From positions 1 to 41,080 of the forward strand of contig CALXUQ010000009.1 of NCBI GenBank assembly GCA_944391725.1: a DNA stretch of 41,080 nt, written 5' to 3'. Of the stretch, positions 28,113-35,477 are shown piece after piece. The notes beneath the pieces were generated by a model that did no database searches, had not been told where the DNA came from, and saw only the letters and a list, made by a program, of their open reading frames with translations. The translations under genes were made by a program, and so were the position numbers. The DNA comes from an uncultured Alphaproteobacteria bacterium (GTDB lineage: Bacteria > Pseudomonadota > Alphaproteobacteria > RF32 > CAG-239). Each line of letters starts with the position of its first letter. Position 1 is the stretch's first letter.

Positions 28113-28130
28113 TTATAAGGCTCAATTTAC

Positions 28131-30803
28131 TTAGCTCCGAGTGTTGGTACGACGTGGGGCATAAATATCATCTTGATAAGCATTTTTCTTTGCCTCATTG
28201 CCGCCAAGTTCTTGTGCTACATAGGTTTTGTCATCACTTTTACCCATAAAATCATGCACTTCCTGACGGATATAATCATTGCGTTCCAATCCTGTCAATC
28301 CCATAGCATTAGCCTCATTACAAGCCTTATTATACATCATTTCTTGACGCAAAGCTTCAATTTTATTTTGCACGGGCCCTTTGGATTGTTCTTCTGCCAC
28401 ATTTTGCGAAGTTTGAGCTTGTAATTGCTCATGAGCGGCTTGGTTTTCCGGAGTAATTTCCAACTTGCTGGCATCTCCCTCAATCACGGTAATATTTTCC
28501 GGCGTATCTTCGTGAGGAGCATAATCACCCATATAGCCAAAGTCCTCATGGCTCATTCCCCATTTTTTCAAATCTGCCTCATGGCCTTGCATAAACTTCT
28601 GTTCACCTTCCGAGAGTTCAAGCCCCATATTTTGCCGCTCGGTCAAATCGGTATAGACCGCTTCTTGCACTTTCAAGTCCTGAACAGCAAATTGTGCCAA
28701 GGTTGCTTTCAACGATGCCTCATTACCACCGGTCACCATACCATGCTCACCTGGCACTTGGTACAATCCATGCTCATCCGGAGTCAAGCTGGCAAACATC
28801 TTATCCGTCAAAGCCGCATCATTAGCGTTATCGAGGCTCAGATTTCCGGTCACATTGATAATTCCGTCACCATTAATGGCATAATCCATCTTCACCCCGG
28901 CCATATCAATAACGTGAGTTTCACCCACATTTGGAGTATCATTTTCCGCCATTTGCGTCTGGTGGGCCGAATTTTCCTCTGTCACTGATTGTGGCGCGGC
29001 TGCCTGCTCAGCTACCGTCTCGGTTTGTTGTTCTGCCGCTTGGTTATGAGCATCAAATTCACCTCGTTCAAATGCCGCTTGATTAGGGTTATGCCCATAA
29101 ACCGAGGACATATCATTTTCATCAAAATTGCTTTGTGGCGCATTAGTATTTTCCGGCACCACTCTAAACTCTTGCTCCGGTTGCACCTCCAAATAATCGG
29201 GCATACCATTATTATTCAAATCCAAACCGGCATTATCTGCAATCGAGTTTTCGGCCATGGTTTTCAAATCGGTGGTTTCTTCAGCCCCGCCACGCATCAG
29301 ACACGAGGTCAAAAATCCGGTCGCCGCCACCCCGAGCGCCACCACTGCTGCTTTGCGTTGTCCTTTCGGAGATTTGAGCACCGCCCCGATTTTGGGTCCC
29401 AAAGCCAAGCCCATTCCGGCCAAACTCTGCCCATAGCGCATAATTTGTGCTACTTGCCCCAAGTTTTCCGCCCCGCTCATTCCGGGGATTACGGCCGAAA
29501 CCGCCGATAAGGCTACTGCACTTGCTCCGAACAATCCTTCTTTTGATGTCAAAAACTTACCAAAAGTCAAATCTTTGTTTTGGGCTTTCATCTGCTTATA
29601 GGTACTAGACATATTCTTAATACTGGTACCCATCCGGTATGCCGCCAAGGCCGCCATACCGACCGGACCACAAAGCTTCGCCGCCTCGCCCAAAGCATAA
29701 CCTTTGGCAAAACCTAAAGCACTCATACCGAATTGCTTCAAACCGTTCTTAGCCAATTTGTAGTTTTCACCATATTTCTTGGCCCATTTTGCATCTAAAT
29801 CTTTAGCCTTGGCCGCAAATTTTTTCACCCCTTCGGCTGTAGGCGAGCTAAGCTGCCCCAAACGCTCCCCATAAGTGTTGGAAGCCATATACACCGCGGC
29901 CGCCACACCGGCAATGGCATCTTGATTTAGCTTAACTTTTTTGCCTTTCCTTCCCGCCTCTACCAGTTTGCTAAAGCCTTGGGCAATTTTCTCATCATTA
30001 GTATTACCCTTGGACATTTGGTCGGCACTATAAGCCTCAAACAAGACTTCTTGCAAGCTTTCCTTAAGCGAGCCGTCCCAGTCCTCAACCGAAACTCCGT
30101 CTTTTTTGTTAGCCAATTTTTGCATGGCTTTGAGTTTGGCTGCTTCCAGCAATGTCTCTTTGGCTTCGGCTTGTTGGGTCTCATCAAGTTTTTCACGTCC
30201 AAAAGTCGTTGGTTTGCCGCGCACATCAAGCGCCTCCAACATATTGTGAAGTTCTTTCCACTCCGGATCTTGCTTTTCCCCTTCTGCCTTGGGAGCAAAC
30301 GGATCATAATCCCAGAGGGATTCAATGCTTTGCATATTGGCATCAAGATGTTTCGCATCAACATTTTTCAAACCATTTTCGGCATCATACTGAGCCAATG
30401 CCTCGCCCATCATTTTTTTGACATCAGCAACGGTTTCCGGTTTGTTAGTTGCACGAGCAGACAACTTCTCAATTTCGGGAGCTTGTTCGACCAAAGTTGC
30501 GAGTTCAATATTATTTTTGCCTTGAGCGGCTAACACTTCCTGCCCGCGTTCGGACAAATGTTCAAGTTTCATTTCGCAAAGTTTATCAAAATTATCTTTG
30601 CCCTCTGCCGGCACCAGAGCTTCTGCATCCAAAATCTGCTTGGGGCTCAAATGTTCGGCAAGTTTGTTTAAGCCGCTTTCATTCAGCTCGGCATACAGCG
30701 CCGCCATTTTTTCTTGCGACAAATTTTCCAAAAAGCTAAAATCACCCTTCTCAATTGCATGGGTATATTTTTCCAGTTCTGCTTTTTCTAATACTTCAAC
30801 CAT
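28131..30803 (-). CDS. Large protein of unknown function, 890 aa, paralogue of its neighbour
   Basis: I recognise no family. The ATG has GAGGAGC about 8 bases upstream. No signal peptide or N-terminal membrane helix is visible. Residues 1-290 are acidic and helical (MVEVLEKAELEKYTHAIEKG). A hydrophobic Gly/Ala-rich core at about 290-505 has several possible membrane-inserting stretches: QDAIAGVAAAVYMASNTYG, FAKGYALGEAAKLCGPVGMA, FGASAVALSAVSAVIPGMSG and AAVVALGVAATGFLTSC. A DLNNNGMPDYLE motif at about 526-538 resembles a Ca2+-binding dockerin/thrombospondin-3 loop. The C-terminal 350 residues are Gln/Asn/Glu-rich and include a small beta module (MDYAINGDGIINVTGNLSLD, about 635-655). The order N-helical, hydrophobic core and C-module matches the next gene. 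The gene has its own promoter and terminator. Its role is unknown. Confidence 0.85.
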   Translation of the reverse strand: MVEVLEKAELEKYTHAIEKGDFSFLENLSQEKMAALYAELNESGLNKLAEHLSPKQILDAEALVPAEGKDNFDKLCEMKLEHLSERGQEVLAAQGKNNIELATLVEQAPEIEKLSARATNKPETVADVKKMMGEALAQYDAENGLKNVDAKHLDANMQSIESLWDYDPFAPKAEGEKQDPEWKELHNMLEALDVRGKPTTFGREKLDETQQAEAKETLLEAAKLKAMQKLANKKDGVSVEDWDGSLKESLQEVLFEAYSADQMSKGNTNDEKIAQGFSKLVEAGRKGKKVKLNQDAIAGVAAAVYMASNTYGERLGQLSSPTAEGVKKFAAKAKDLDAKWAKKYGENYKLAKNGLKQFGMSALGFAKGYALGEAAKLCGPVGMAALAAYRMGTSIKNMSSTYKQMKAQNKDLTFGKFLTSKEGLFGASAVALSAVSAVIPGMSGAENLGQVAQIMRYGQSLAGMGLALGPKIGAVLKSPKGQRKAAVVALGVAATGFLTSCLMRGGAEETTDLKTMAENSIADNAGLDLNNNGMPDYLEVQPEQEFRVVPENTNAPQSNFDENDMSSVYGHNPNQAAFERGEFDAHNQAAEQQTETVAEQAAAPQSVTEENSAHQTQMAENDTPNVGETHVIDMAGVKMDYAINGDGIINVTGNLSLDNANDAALTDKMFASLTPDEHGLYQVPGEHGMVTGGNEASLKATLAQFAVQDLKVQEAVYTDLTERQNMGLELSEGEQKFMQGHEADLKKWGMSHEDFGYMGDYAPHEDTPENITVIEGDASKLEITPENQAAHEQLQAQTSQNVAEEQSKGPVQNKIEALRQEMMYNKACNEANAMGLTGLERNDYIRQEVHDFMGKSDDKTYVAQELGGNEAKKNAYQDDIYAPRRTNTRS

Positions 30804-30871
30804 TTTTTAGCTCCTCGCGCTGATTCTAGCAACGCTATAGATTACATAACATAAGCTCATTTTAGCAGAAA

Positions 30872-30900
30872 ATTATCCATATTGCAATATGTTTTGTCAA
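30872..30900 (-). promoter_or_regulatory. Strong sigma70-like promoter of the 890-aa gene, palindromic spacer
   Basis: On the minus strand, TTGACA (6 of 6) and GATAAT (5 of 6) are 17 bases apart. The spacer and first -10 base contain CATATTGCAATATG (30878-30891), a perfect 14-bp palindrome. TTTTCCGGAAAA (30901-30912), a perfect 12-bp palindrome, abuts the -35. Both could be repressor or activator sites. Confidence 0.75.
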
Positions 30901-30981
30901 TTTTCCGGAAAATGTAACTTATCATTCACACTTGCGCTTAAGTATATCTCAAAACCCCTAAACTAAAGGTTAATCCAAGCA

Positions 30982-31012
30982 CAAAAAAAACCGGAGCAAT
31001 TTCTTGCTCCGG
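30982..31012 (-). terminator. Terminator of the 899-aa gene
   Basis: The 9-bp stem CCGGAGCAA / TTGCTCCGG with a GAAA-type loop is followed on the minus strand by eight T, 21 bases after the stop at 31033. Confidence 0.92.
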
Positions 31013-31032
31013 CTCTTTTTGGCAGATAAAAC

Positions 31033-33732
31033 TTAGTAGTCTTTGCCGCGTCTGTTGCTGGCCCAATGCTGCAAATTAGCATTTTCCTGAGCCGCCACGG
31101 CAGCACGATGTTGCTCATCGGCCACTTTAGCAATGGCGGATTGTTTATCAAAGTTTTCCGTCAGCGCCAAACCATCATCACGCAACTCAATACCGTGAGC
31201 TTCCAGCTCTTTTGAGTATCCGTTCACCCATTGATCCAAACCATGGATTTTTTCCGGATTCGGATGTACATCGGGATTTTCGGCCAAATCCATATAGACA
31301 CCGGCTTTAGCCACAATCTCCATTGCTTTTTTCTCCGGATCAGCCACATCGGGGAAACCGCGCAACCGATCAGCCAAAGCTTTAGTTCCTTCATCATATT
31401 CCAGTTGAGCATGAGTAACCTTCAAAACACCGTCTTGGAACTGGTAAGAAACCTCGTTTTTGCCTCCGAGTGAAATATCACCGGAATAAACCTCACCCGG
31501 TTTATATTCATAAGAAACATTACGATAATCCTTACCCACCGCTTGCGGAGCTTTTTCACCATCTTCAAAAGCGATAGTCCGCACTTCCGGCTCTGCAACT
31601 GCAACCGGAGTTTCCATCGGCTCCATTTGCGGATCTTGAACATCAACCACCACCGGCTCAACGGTTTCCGGCGCTGTCGGTTTCACTTCCGGCTTAGTTT
31701 CCTGTACTACCGGTTTGGGCTCATGATGAACCTGCGGTTTGGGTTCTTCGCACAGATAATGCCCGCGGTTATCATAAGAGTTCATACCGTTCGCCACATC
31801 TTTTGCAAAATCCGGATGCATCGGTTCCATCTTCATCAGTTCGGACAAACGGGATTCGGCATTACCCTCGCCGCAGCGAATATCTTGAACTTGTTTGAGC
31901 ATTTGTTCAATTTCTTCCACCAGCGGACGTTGGTTCGGCAAGTTCATCTTGCGCATCAAACCAAATTTGTAGCTAAATTCCTCCATGGTATTAATCCCCG
32001 GGAAATCATCCAAATTGATTTTTCCGGCCTTAACCAAGATATCCAAATCTTGCTGTTCGCAGTCTTCCACAAACATATCGGCTCTGCTGGCCCAGAATTT
32101 CAAATCAGCCGTAGTTTCCGGAGCTTTTTCTTGGATTTTGATTTTAGCTTCGCAGTCATTAGCATTAACCGCGCCGTTTTCATCGCAACCACAATCATCA
32201 CCGAGCATTGTCAACAAATCTTTACGGTCTTGCTCACTGATACCCTCAAGCTCAGCCTTAATCTCTGTAGAATCCACCGCTGCAACCTGAGTAGAGTCTG
32301 CCACATTGGTAGAATCATGCGGAGCTTCTCCCGGCATATCAATCAACTTAGCAGTTTTTTCGGCCGCCGTTTCACCATTATTCATCCAATCATGTCCGGC
32401 TCTAAACAAAGCACCGAGAGCAAAACCGAATGCTGAGTTGCCCATACCACGGACAAAAGCCCTCGACCAGCTGGCTTTGGGAGCATTGGTGTTGCCGTTC
32501 GGGTTCGCAGCCGCTGCAGCTTCTGCTTTTGCGTCACGATGATGAATGGCTAACGTATTCAAAATACCCATACCACCGGCAATTGCTCCTCGGGTTGTCA
32601 AGTTGTTCAAGCCCAAAGCACCATAACCGACCACACCGCTGACAATCATATTAACTGCCCCCACCGAGGCTTTAATCACATCAATTTTATTTTGGCTGGC
32701 AAAGGCGCTAAATCCCAAAGTTTGTCCCTTAGCGGCAGCTTGAGCCTTTTCTTTCTTATATTCTTCCAACAGCGGCTTGGTTGAAGTTGCCACGGCATAA
32801 GCGGCATAAACTGCCATTCCGGCCGGAGCCATATGTGCCACTGCCAACATTCCGGCACCAATAGCCATACCGCGAGCCATTTTACCAATAACCGGAGCAA
32901 ACTTGCGAGCCACCTTATAGGCCTTGCCGATAGTTTTATTTTTGCTCAAAGCTTCGTCCCAAGCTTTGAGTTCTTTAGCTGTTGCCTCCGTAATTTTTTC
33001 AACCTGTTTACCGAATTTAGTATCACTAAAAGCAAGTTTGGCTTGCTCTTTGCGGTGTTCAATCCACTCATGAGTAGTTGCGGCATAAGCGGCAATTGCG
33101 TCTACACTGACATCAAGTGTGTTTTTCTTATTGCCTTCGGCTACAAATTTGTTAACCGCTTCTTGAGTTGCAACTTTGGGGTTTGTACCTTCTTTTAGTG
33201 CGGCAGTAGCCGTGGTGGCCATATAGACTGCCACCTGAATTTCATAATTAATGGCATCTTTATATTGTTTTTCGGTCAAACCTTTAACATTGCGGCTTTC
33301 CTCTTTAACTTTGCGAGCCGCAGTATCCATCAAAACTTGCTTGGCATCTTCCGACACATTCAACCAGTCAACCACTTCACGTGCCGACTTAAATTCTTCA
33401 GCTTTGAGGTCAACTTTCCATTTTTCGAGGTTTTCCGAATTTTTTACATATTCTTCGGCACTAACTTTCCAAACCTCGTTTTCCTGATGGATGTTGCGAG
33501 CCATCTCACTAACTTTAGCGTAGTCAGCAATCAGTTGACGTTTAGTTGTCGGCAGTTTATCCATAATTTCTGCCAACACCGCACCGTCCAAATAGTTCAG
33601 TGCATCTACAAATTTACTATCATCAACTTGAGCCAAAACCTTAGCAATCTCGGCCGTATCGGTAACCCGTCCGAGAATGATATCGCTTAATTTCTGGTCC
33701 AACTCACTAACACCATAAGTTGCTTTTGCCAT
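31033..33732 (-). CDS. Large protein of unknown function, 899 aa, paralogue of its neighbour
   Basis: I chose ATG 33732 (899 aa), which has GGGAG 9 bases upstream, over a TTG at 33780. No signal peptide is seen. Residues 1-270 are helical and charged. A hydrophobic core (about 275-450) holds APVIGKMARGMAIGAGMLAV, APAGMAVYAAYAVATSTKPL, SVGAVNMIVSGVVGYGALGL and GMGNSAFGFALGALFRAG. A Cys-containing middle follows (about 500-545, GDDCGCDENG). A Pro/Val/Glu-rich linker spans about 662-717, and the C-terminal module at about 730-860 includes NEVSYQFQDGVLKVTHAQLE. Blocks alike in the 890-aa protein are GMAVYAAYAVATS versus GMAALAAYRMGTS, the following K-rich helix, and the C-terminal beta strand plus helix. 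So the two look paralogous but far diverged. The gene has its own promoter and terminator. Confidence 0.85.
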   Translation of the reverse strand: MAKATYGVSELDQKLSDIILGRVTDTAEIAKVLAQVDDSKFVDALNYLDGAVLAEIMDKLPTTKRQLIADYAKVSEMARNIHQENEVWKVSAEEYVKNSENLEKWKVDLKAEEFKSAREVVDWLNVSEDAKQVLMDTAARKVKEESRNVKGLTEKQYKDAINYEIQVAVYMATTATAALKEGTNPKVATQEAVNKFVAEGNKKNTLDVSVDAIAAYAATTHEWIEHRKEQAKLAFSDTKFGKQVEKITEATAKELKAWDEALSKNKTIGKAYKVARKFAPVIGKMARGMAIGAGMLAVAHMAPAGMAVYAAYAVATSTKPLLEEYKKEKAQAAAKGQTLGFSAFASQNKIDVIKASVGAVNMIVSGVVGYGALGLNNLTTRGAIAGGMGILNTLAIHHRDAKAEAAAAANPNGNTNAPKASWSRAFVRGMGNSAFGFALGALFRAGHDWMNNGETAAEKTAKLIDMPGEAPHDSTNVADSTQVAAVDSTEIKAELEGISEQDRKDLLTMLGDDCGCDENGAVNANDCEAKIKIQEKAPETTADLKFWASRADMFVEDCEQQDLDILVKAGKINLDDFPGINTMEEFSYKFGLMRKMNLPNQRPLVEEIEQMLKQVQDIRCGEGNAESRLSELMKMEPMHPDFAKDVANGMNSYDNRGHYLCEEPKPQVHHEPKPVVQETKPEVKPTAPETVEPVVVDVQDPQMEPMETPVAVAEPEVRTIAFEDGEKAPQAVGKDYRNVSYEYKPGEVYSGDISLGGKNEVSYQFQDGVLKVTHAQLEYDEGTKALADRLRGFPDVADPEKKAMEIVAKAGVYMDLAENPDVHPNPEKIHGLDQWVNGYSKELEAHGIELRDDGLALTENFDKQSAIAKVADEQHRAAVAAQENANLQHWASNRRGKDY

Positions 33733-33782
33733 TTTAAAATCTCCCACACTAGATTTACATTTTGAGGCATAATAACTCAATT

Positions 33783-33811
33783 TTAATATAATTTCAACAA
33801 CTTTTTGTCAA
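33783..33811 (-). promoter_or_regulatory. Candidate promoter of the 899-aa gene
   Basis: On the minus strand, TTGACA (6 of 6) and TATTAA (4 of 6) are 17 bases apart, about 50 bases before the ATG. The sequence TTACATTTT upstream (33839-33847) also occurs before the paralogue's promoter (30909-30917). Confidence 0.5.
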
Positions 33812-33861
33812 AAAGATGATTTTTCTCCCATTTTTGGCAAAATGTAATATTTTTGTAACAA

Positions 33862-33897
33862 ATATTGCCCCAAATCACATCAGAATTGGGGCAATAT
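33862..33897 (-). terminator. Hairpin downstream of the S66 peptidase gene
   Basis: The 12-bp perfect stem ATATTGCCCCAA / TTGGGGCAATAT has a 12-base loop. It lies about 70 bases after the S66 peptidase stop. The minus-strand tail is only moderately T-rich, so it may be a weak terminator or an mRNA-end stabiliser. Confidence 0.5.
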
Positions 33898-33967
33898 AGG
33901 AACAACTCATTAACAAAGCCTTAAAAAAAGAATCTGTCCACAGTGCGAAAAGCACGATATCCAGAAA

Positions 33968-34960
33968 CTAAACCTCCAATTTCAGACTCATGTCATCTGT
34001 ATCAAGCACTGCCGTTCCGCCAATCGGGAAAGTCATCAGCGGCGTGGTATGTCCAAAATCCACATTAGCCACCACCGGCAGATTTTTAAGTTTGCGCTGG
34101 TTAGCAACAATATAGGCCAGCTTTTCGGCACTGACTTCCGAGGCTTTTTGGAACCGTCCGATAACCACCGCTTTTACATTTTCAAAATCATCCTGATAGC
34201 ACAGCGCCTGCAAATTCCGCTCAAATTCCGCCGCATCACCGCCGGAAGTAAAGCAATCCTCAATAAACAAGATAGTCGGGTTCTCAAAACGCGGCCGGAA
34301 AGATGTTCCAAGCAACAGATTAAACGTACCCAAATTGCCGCCCAAGATAGTTCCGCTCGCCTTTCCCGGATGCAACACACTCCAGCCCTCATTTTGAATA
34401 AACTTGCGTTCCTCCTGGTTAGCAAACCACAAATCGTCACTCCACTCCACCGACGGCCTAATCTCATTTTTGCCGCTCAACATTACCATTTTCCACAAAT
34501 TTTCGAGCGTATATTCCGCGCCTTTTTTCATCCCGAGCGAACTAAAATGCGGCCCCGAAAAAGTCACCAATCCGGTCTTGGCATAAATTCCGTTTAACAA
34601 AGCCGTAATATCGGAAAACCCGCAAAAGATTTTCGGATTTTTCTTAATCAGCTCATAATCAATAAACGGCAGCAACATATTGGAGTTTGCCCCACCGATA
34701 ATCGTAAAGATTGCTTTGACCTTGGGGTCGGCAAAAGCTTCGTGCAAATCTTCCAAGCGTTTTTCTAGTGGCGACGAGGCCATCAAATCGCAGTTTTCAT
34801 CGGTAGTATTTTTTCCAAAAGAAACCTTGAGCCCCACTTGCTCAAAACGCTGACGTGCAATCTCGCGGGAATCTGCCCCGATAATTTTGATACTCCGCGC
34901 CGGAGCAATCACTCTGATTTCATCACCCGCTTGCAATCTTGCCGGTACAATTTTTTTCAT
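33968..34960 (-). CDS. S66 serine peptidase, LD-carboxypeptidase/MccF-like
   Basis: This 330-residue S66-family enzyme has a class I glutamine amidotransferase-like fold. N-terminal LQAGDEIRVIAPARS and AIFTIIGGANSNMLLPFIDY are typical. The nucleophile serine is in IFCGFSDITALLNGIYAKTG (GxSD). The Glu and His of the Ser-Glu-His triad are expected in LFIEDCFTSGGDAAEFERNL and NVDFGHTTPLMTFPIG. The family includes LdcA, which trims murein tetrapeptides during cell-wall recycling, and MccF, which inactivates microcin C-type antibiotics. The GFSDITALLNGIYAKTGLVTFSGP stretch leans to the MccF-like branch. No signal peptide is seen, so it is cytoplasmic. A GAGGAG site precedes the ATG. Confidence 0.88.
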   Translation of the reverse strand: MKKIVPARLQAGDEIRVIAPARSIKIIGADSREIARQRFEQVGLKVSFGKNTTDENCDLMASSPLEKRLEDLHEAFADPKVKAIFTIIGGANSNMLLPFIDYELIKKNPKIFCGFSDITALLNGIYAKTGLVTFSGPHFSSLGMKKGAEYTLENLWKMVMLSGKNEIRPSVEWSDDLWFANQEERKFIQNEGWSVLHPGKASGTILGGNLGTFNLLLGTSFRPRFENPTILFIEDCFTSGGDAAEFERNLQALCYQDDFENVKAVVIGRFQKASEVSAEKLAYIVANQRKLKNLPVVANVDFGHTTPLMTFPIGGTAVLDTDDMSLKLEV

Positions 34961-35018
34961 TTTTCATCTCCTCGTAAATTGATTAATTTAACTTATACCA
35001 TGTAAATCAAAATTTCTA

Positions 35019-35047
35019 TTGCAATTAAAGTTTTCCGCGCTTATCAT
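35019..35047 (+). promoter_or_regulatory. umuDC promoter
   Basis: TTGCAA (4 of 6) and TATCAT (5 of 6) are 17 bases apart, ending 33 bases before the umuD ATG. The LexA box begins three bases after the -10. Confidence 0.65.
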
Positions 35048-35049
35048 CA

Positions 35050-35064
35050 GAACAAAACACGAAC
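35050..35064 (+). promoter_or_regulatory. LexA (SOS) box, GAAC-N7-GAAC
   Basis: GAACAAAACACGAAC is a perfect direct repeat of the alphaproteobacterial LexA recognition motif with a 7-base gap. It spans the expected transcription start of umuDC, so LexA binding would block transcription until DNA damage. Confidence 0.88.
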
Positions 35065-35080
35065 ATAAAGGCCAGCTAAG

Positions 35081-35476
35081 ATGGATAAATTCAGCCACAT
35101 TCCCTTTGTCAACTCTACTGTTGCCGCCGGTTTTCCAAGTCCGATAGGCGATGACGGCGCAGAAAAGCTCAACCTCAACCACCGCCTGATTAATCACCCC
35201 GCCGCCACCTATTTTCTAAGAGTAAAAGGCGATTCGATGAAAGATGCCGGCATCATCGACGGCGATATTCTCATTGTCGACCGCTCACTTTCCCCGAGCA
35301 ATCATAATATTGTCATTGCCGAGCTTAATGGTGAACTCACCGTCAAACGCCTCAAACACGACCACGGGCAAACCTTTTTAGTACCTGCCAATGACGCCTA
35401 CTCCCCCATTATGGTCAGCCCCGATGACGAGTTTAGCATTTGGGGCGTGGTTTCGGGCAGTTTTCGGACTTATTAA
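35081..35476 (+). CDS. umuD: UmuD, SOS mutagenesis auto-peptidase subunit
   Basis: UmuD (131 aa) is a LexA-like S24 peptidase. RecA filaments stimulate its self-cleavage to UmuD', which joins UmuC as DNA polymerase V. The cleavage site is Ala16-Gly17 in VAAGFPSP (E. coli has Cys-Gly). The catalytic serine is Ser52 in VKGDSMKDAGI and the general-base lysine is Lys89 in GELTVKRLK. NAYSP-like NDAYSPIMV and a C-terminal WGVVSGSF match the family. It stops one base before umuC. A SOS promoter and LexA box lie upstream. Confidence 0.96.
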   Translation: MDKFSHIPFVNSTVAAGFPSPIGDDGAEKLNLNHRLINHPAATYFLRVKGDSMKDAGIIDGDILIVDRSLSPSNHNIVIAELNGELTVKRLKHDHGQTFLVPANDAYSPIMVSPDDEFSIWGVVSGSFRTY

Positions 35477-35477
35477 A

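Noticed and set aside
28173..30810. Long plus-strand ORFs (up to 187 residues) opposite the 890-aa gene
   Set aside because: They are Phe/Ile/His-rich antisense translations of a Lys/Glu/Ala-rich gene, without ribosome-binding sites, and the minus-strand gene has promoter, site and terminator.
30804..31032. Possible tRNA, small RNA or CRISPR-like repeats in the longer intergenic gaps of the window
   Set aside because: Each gap was read for cloverleaf arms, CCA ends and direct repeats. Only terminators, promoters and short palindromes were found.
31543..32436. 297-residue plus-strand ORF opposite the 899-aa gene
   Set aside because: The sequence is rich in Phe, His, Arg and Ile in a pattern typical of antisense frames, with no domain or start signal. 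The opposite frame is a complete gene.
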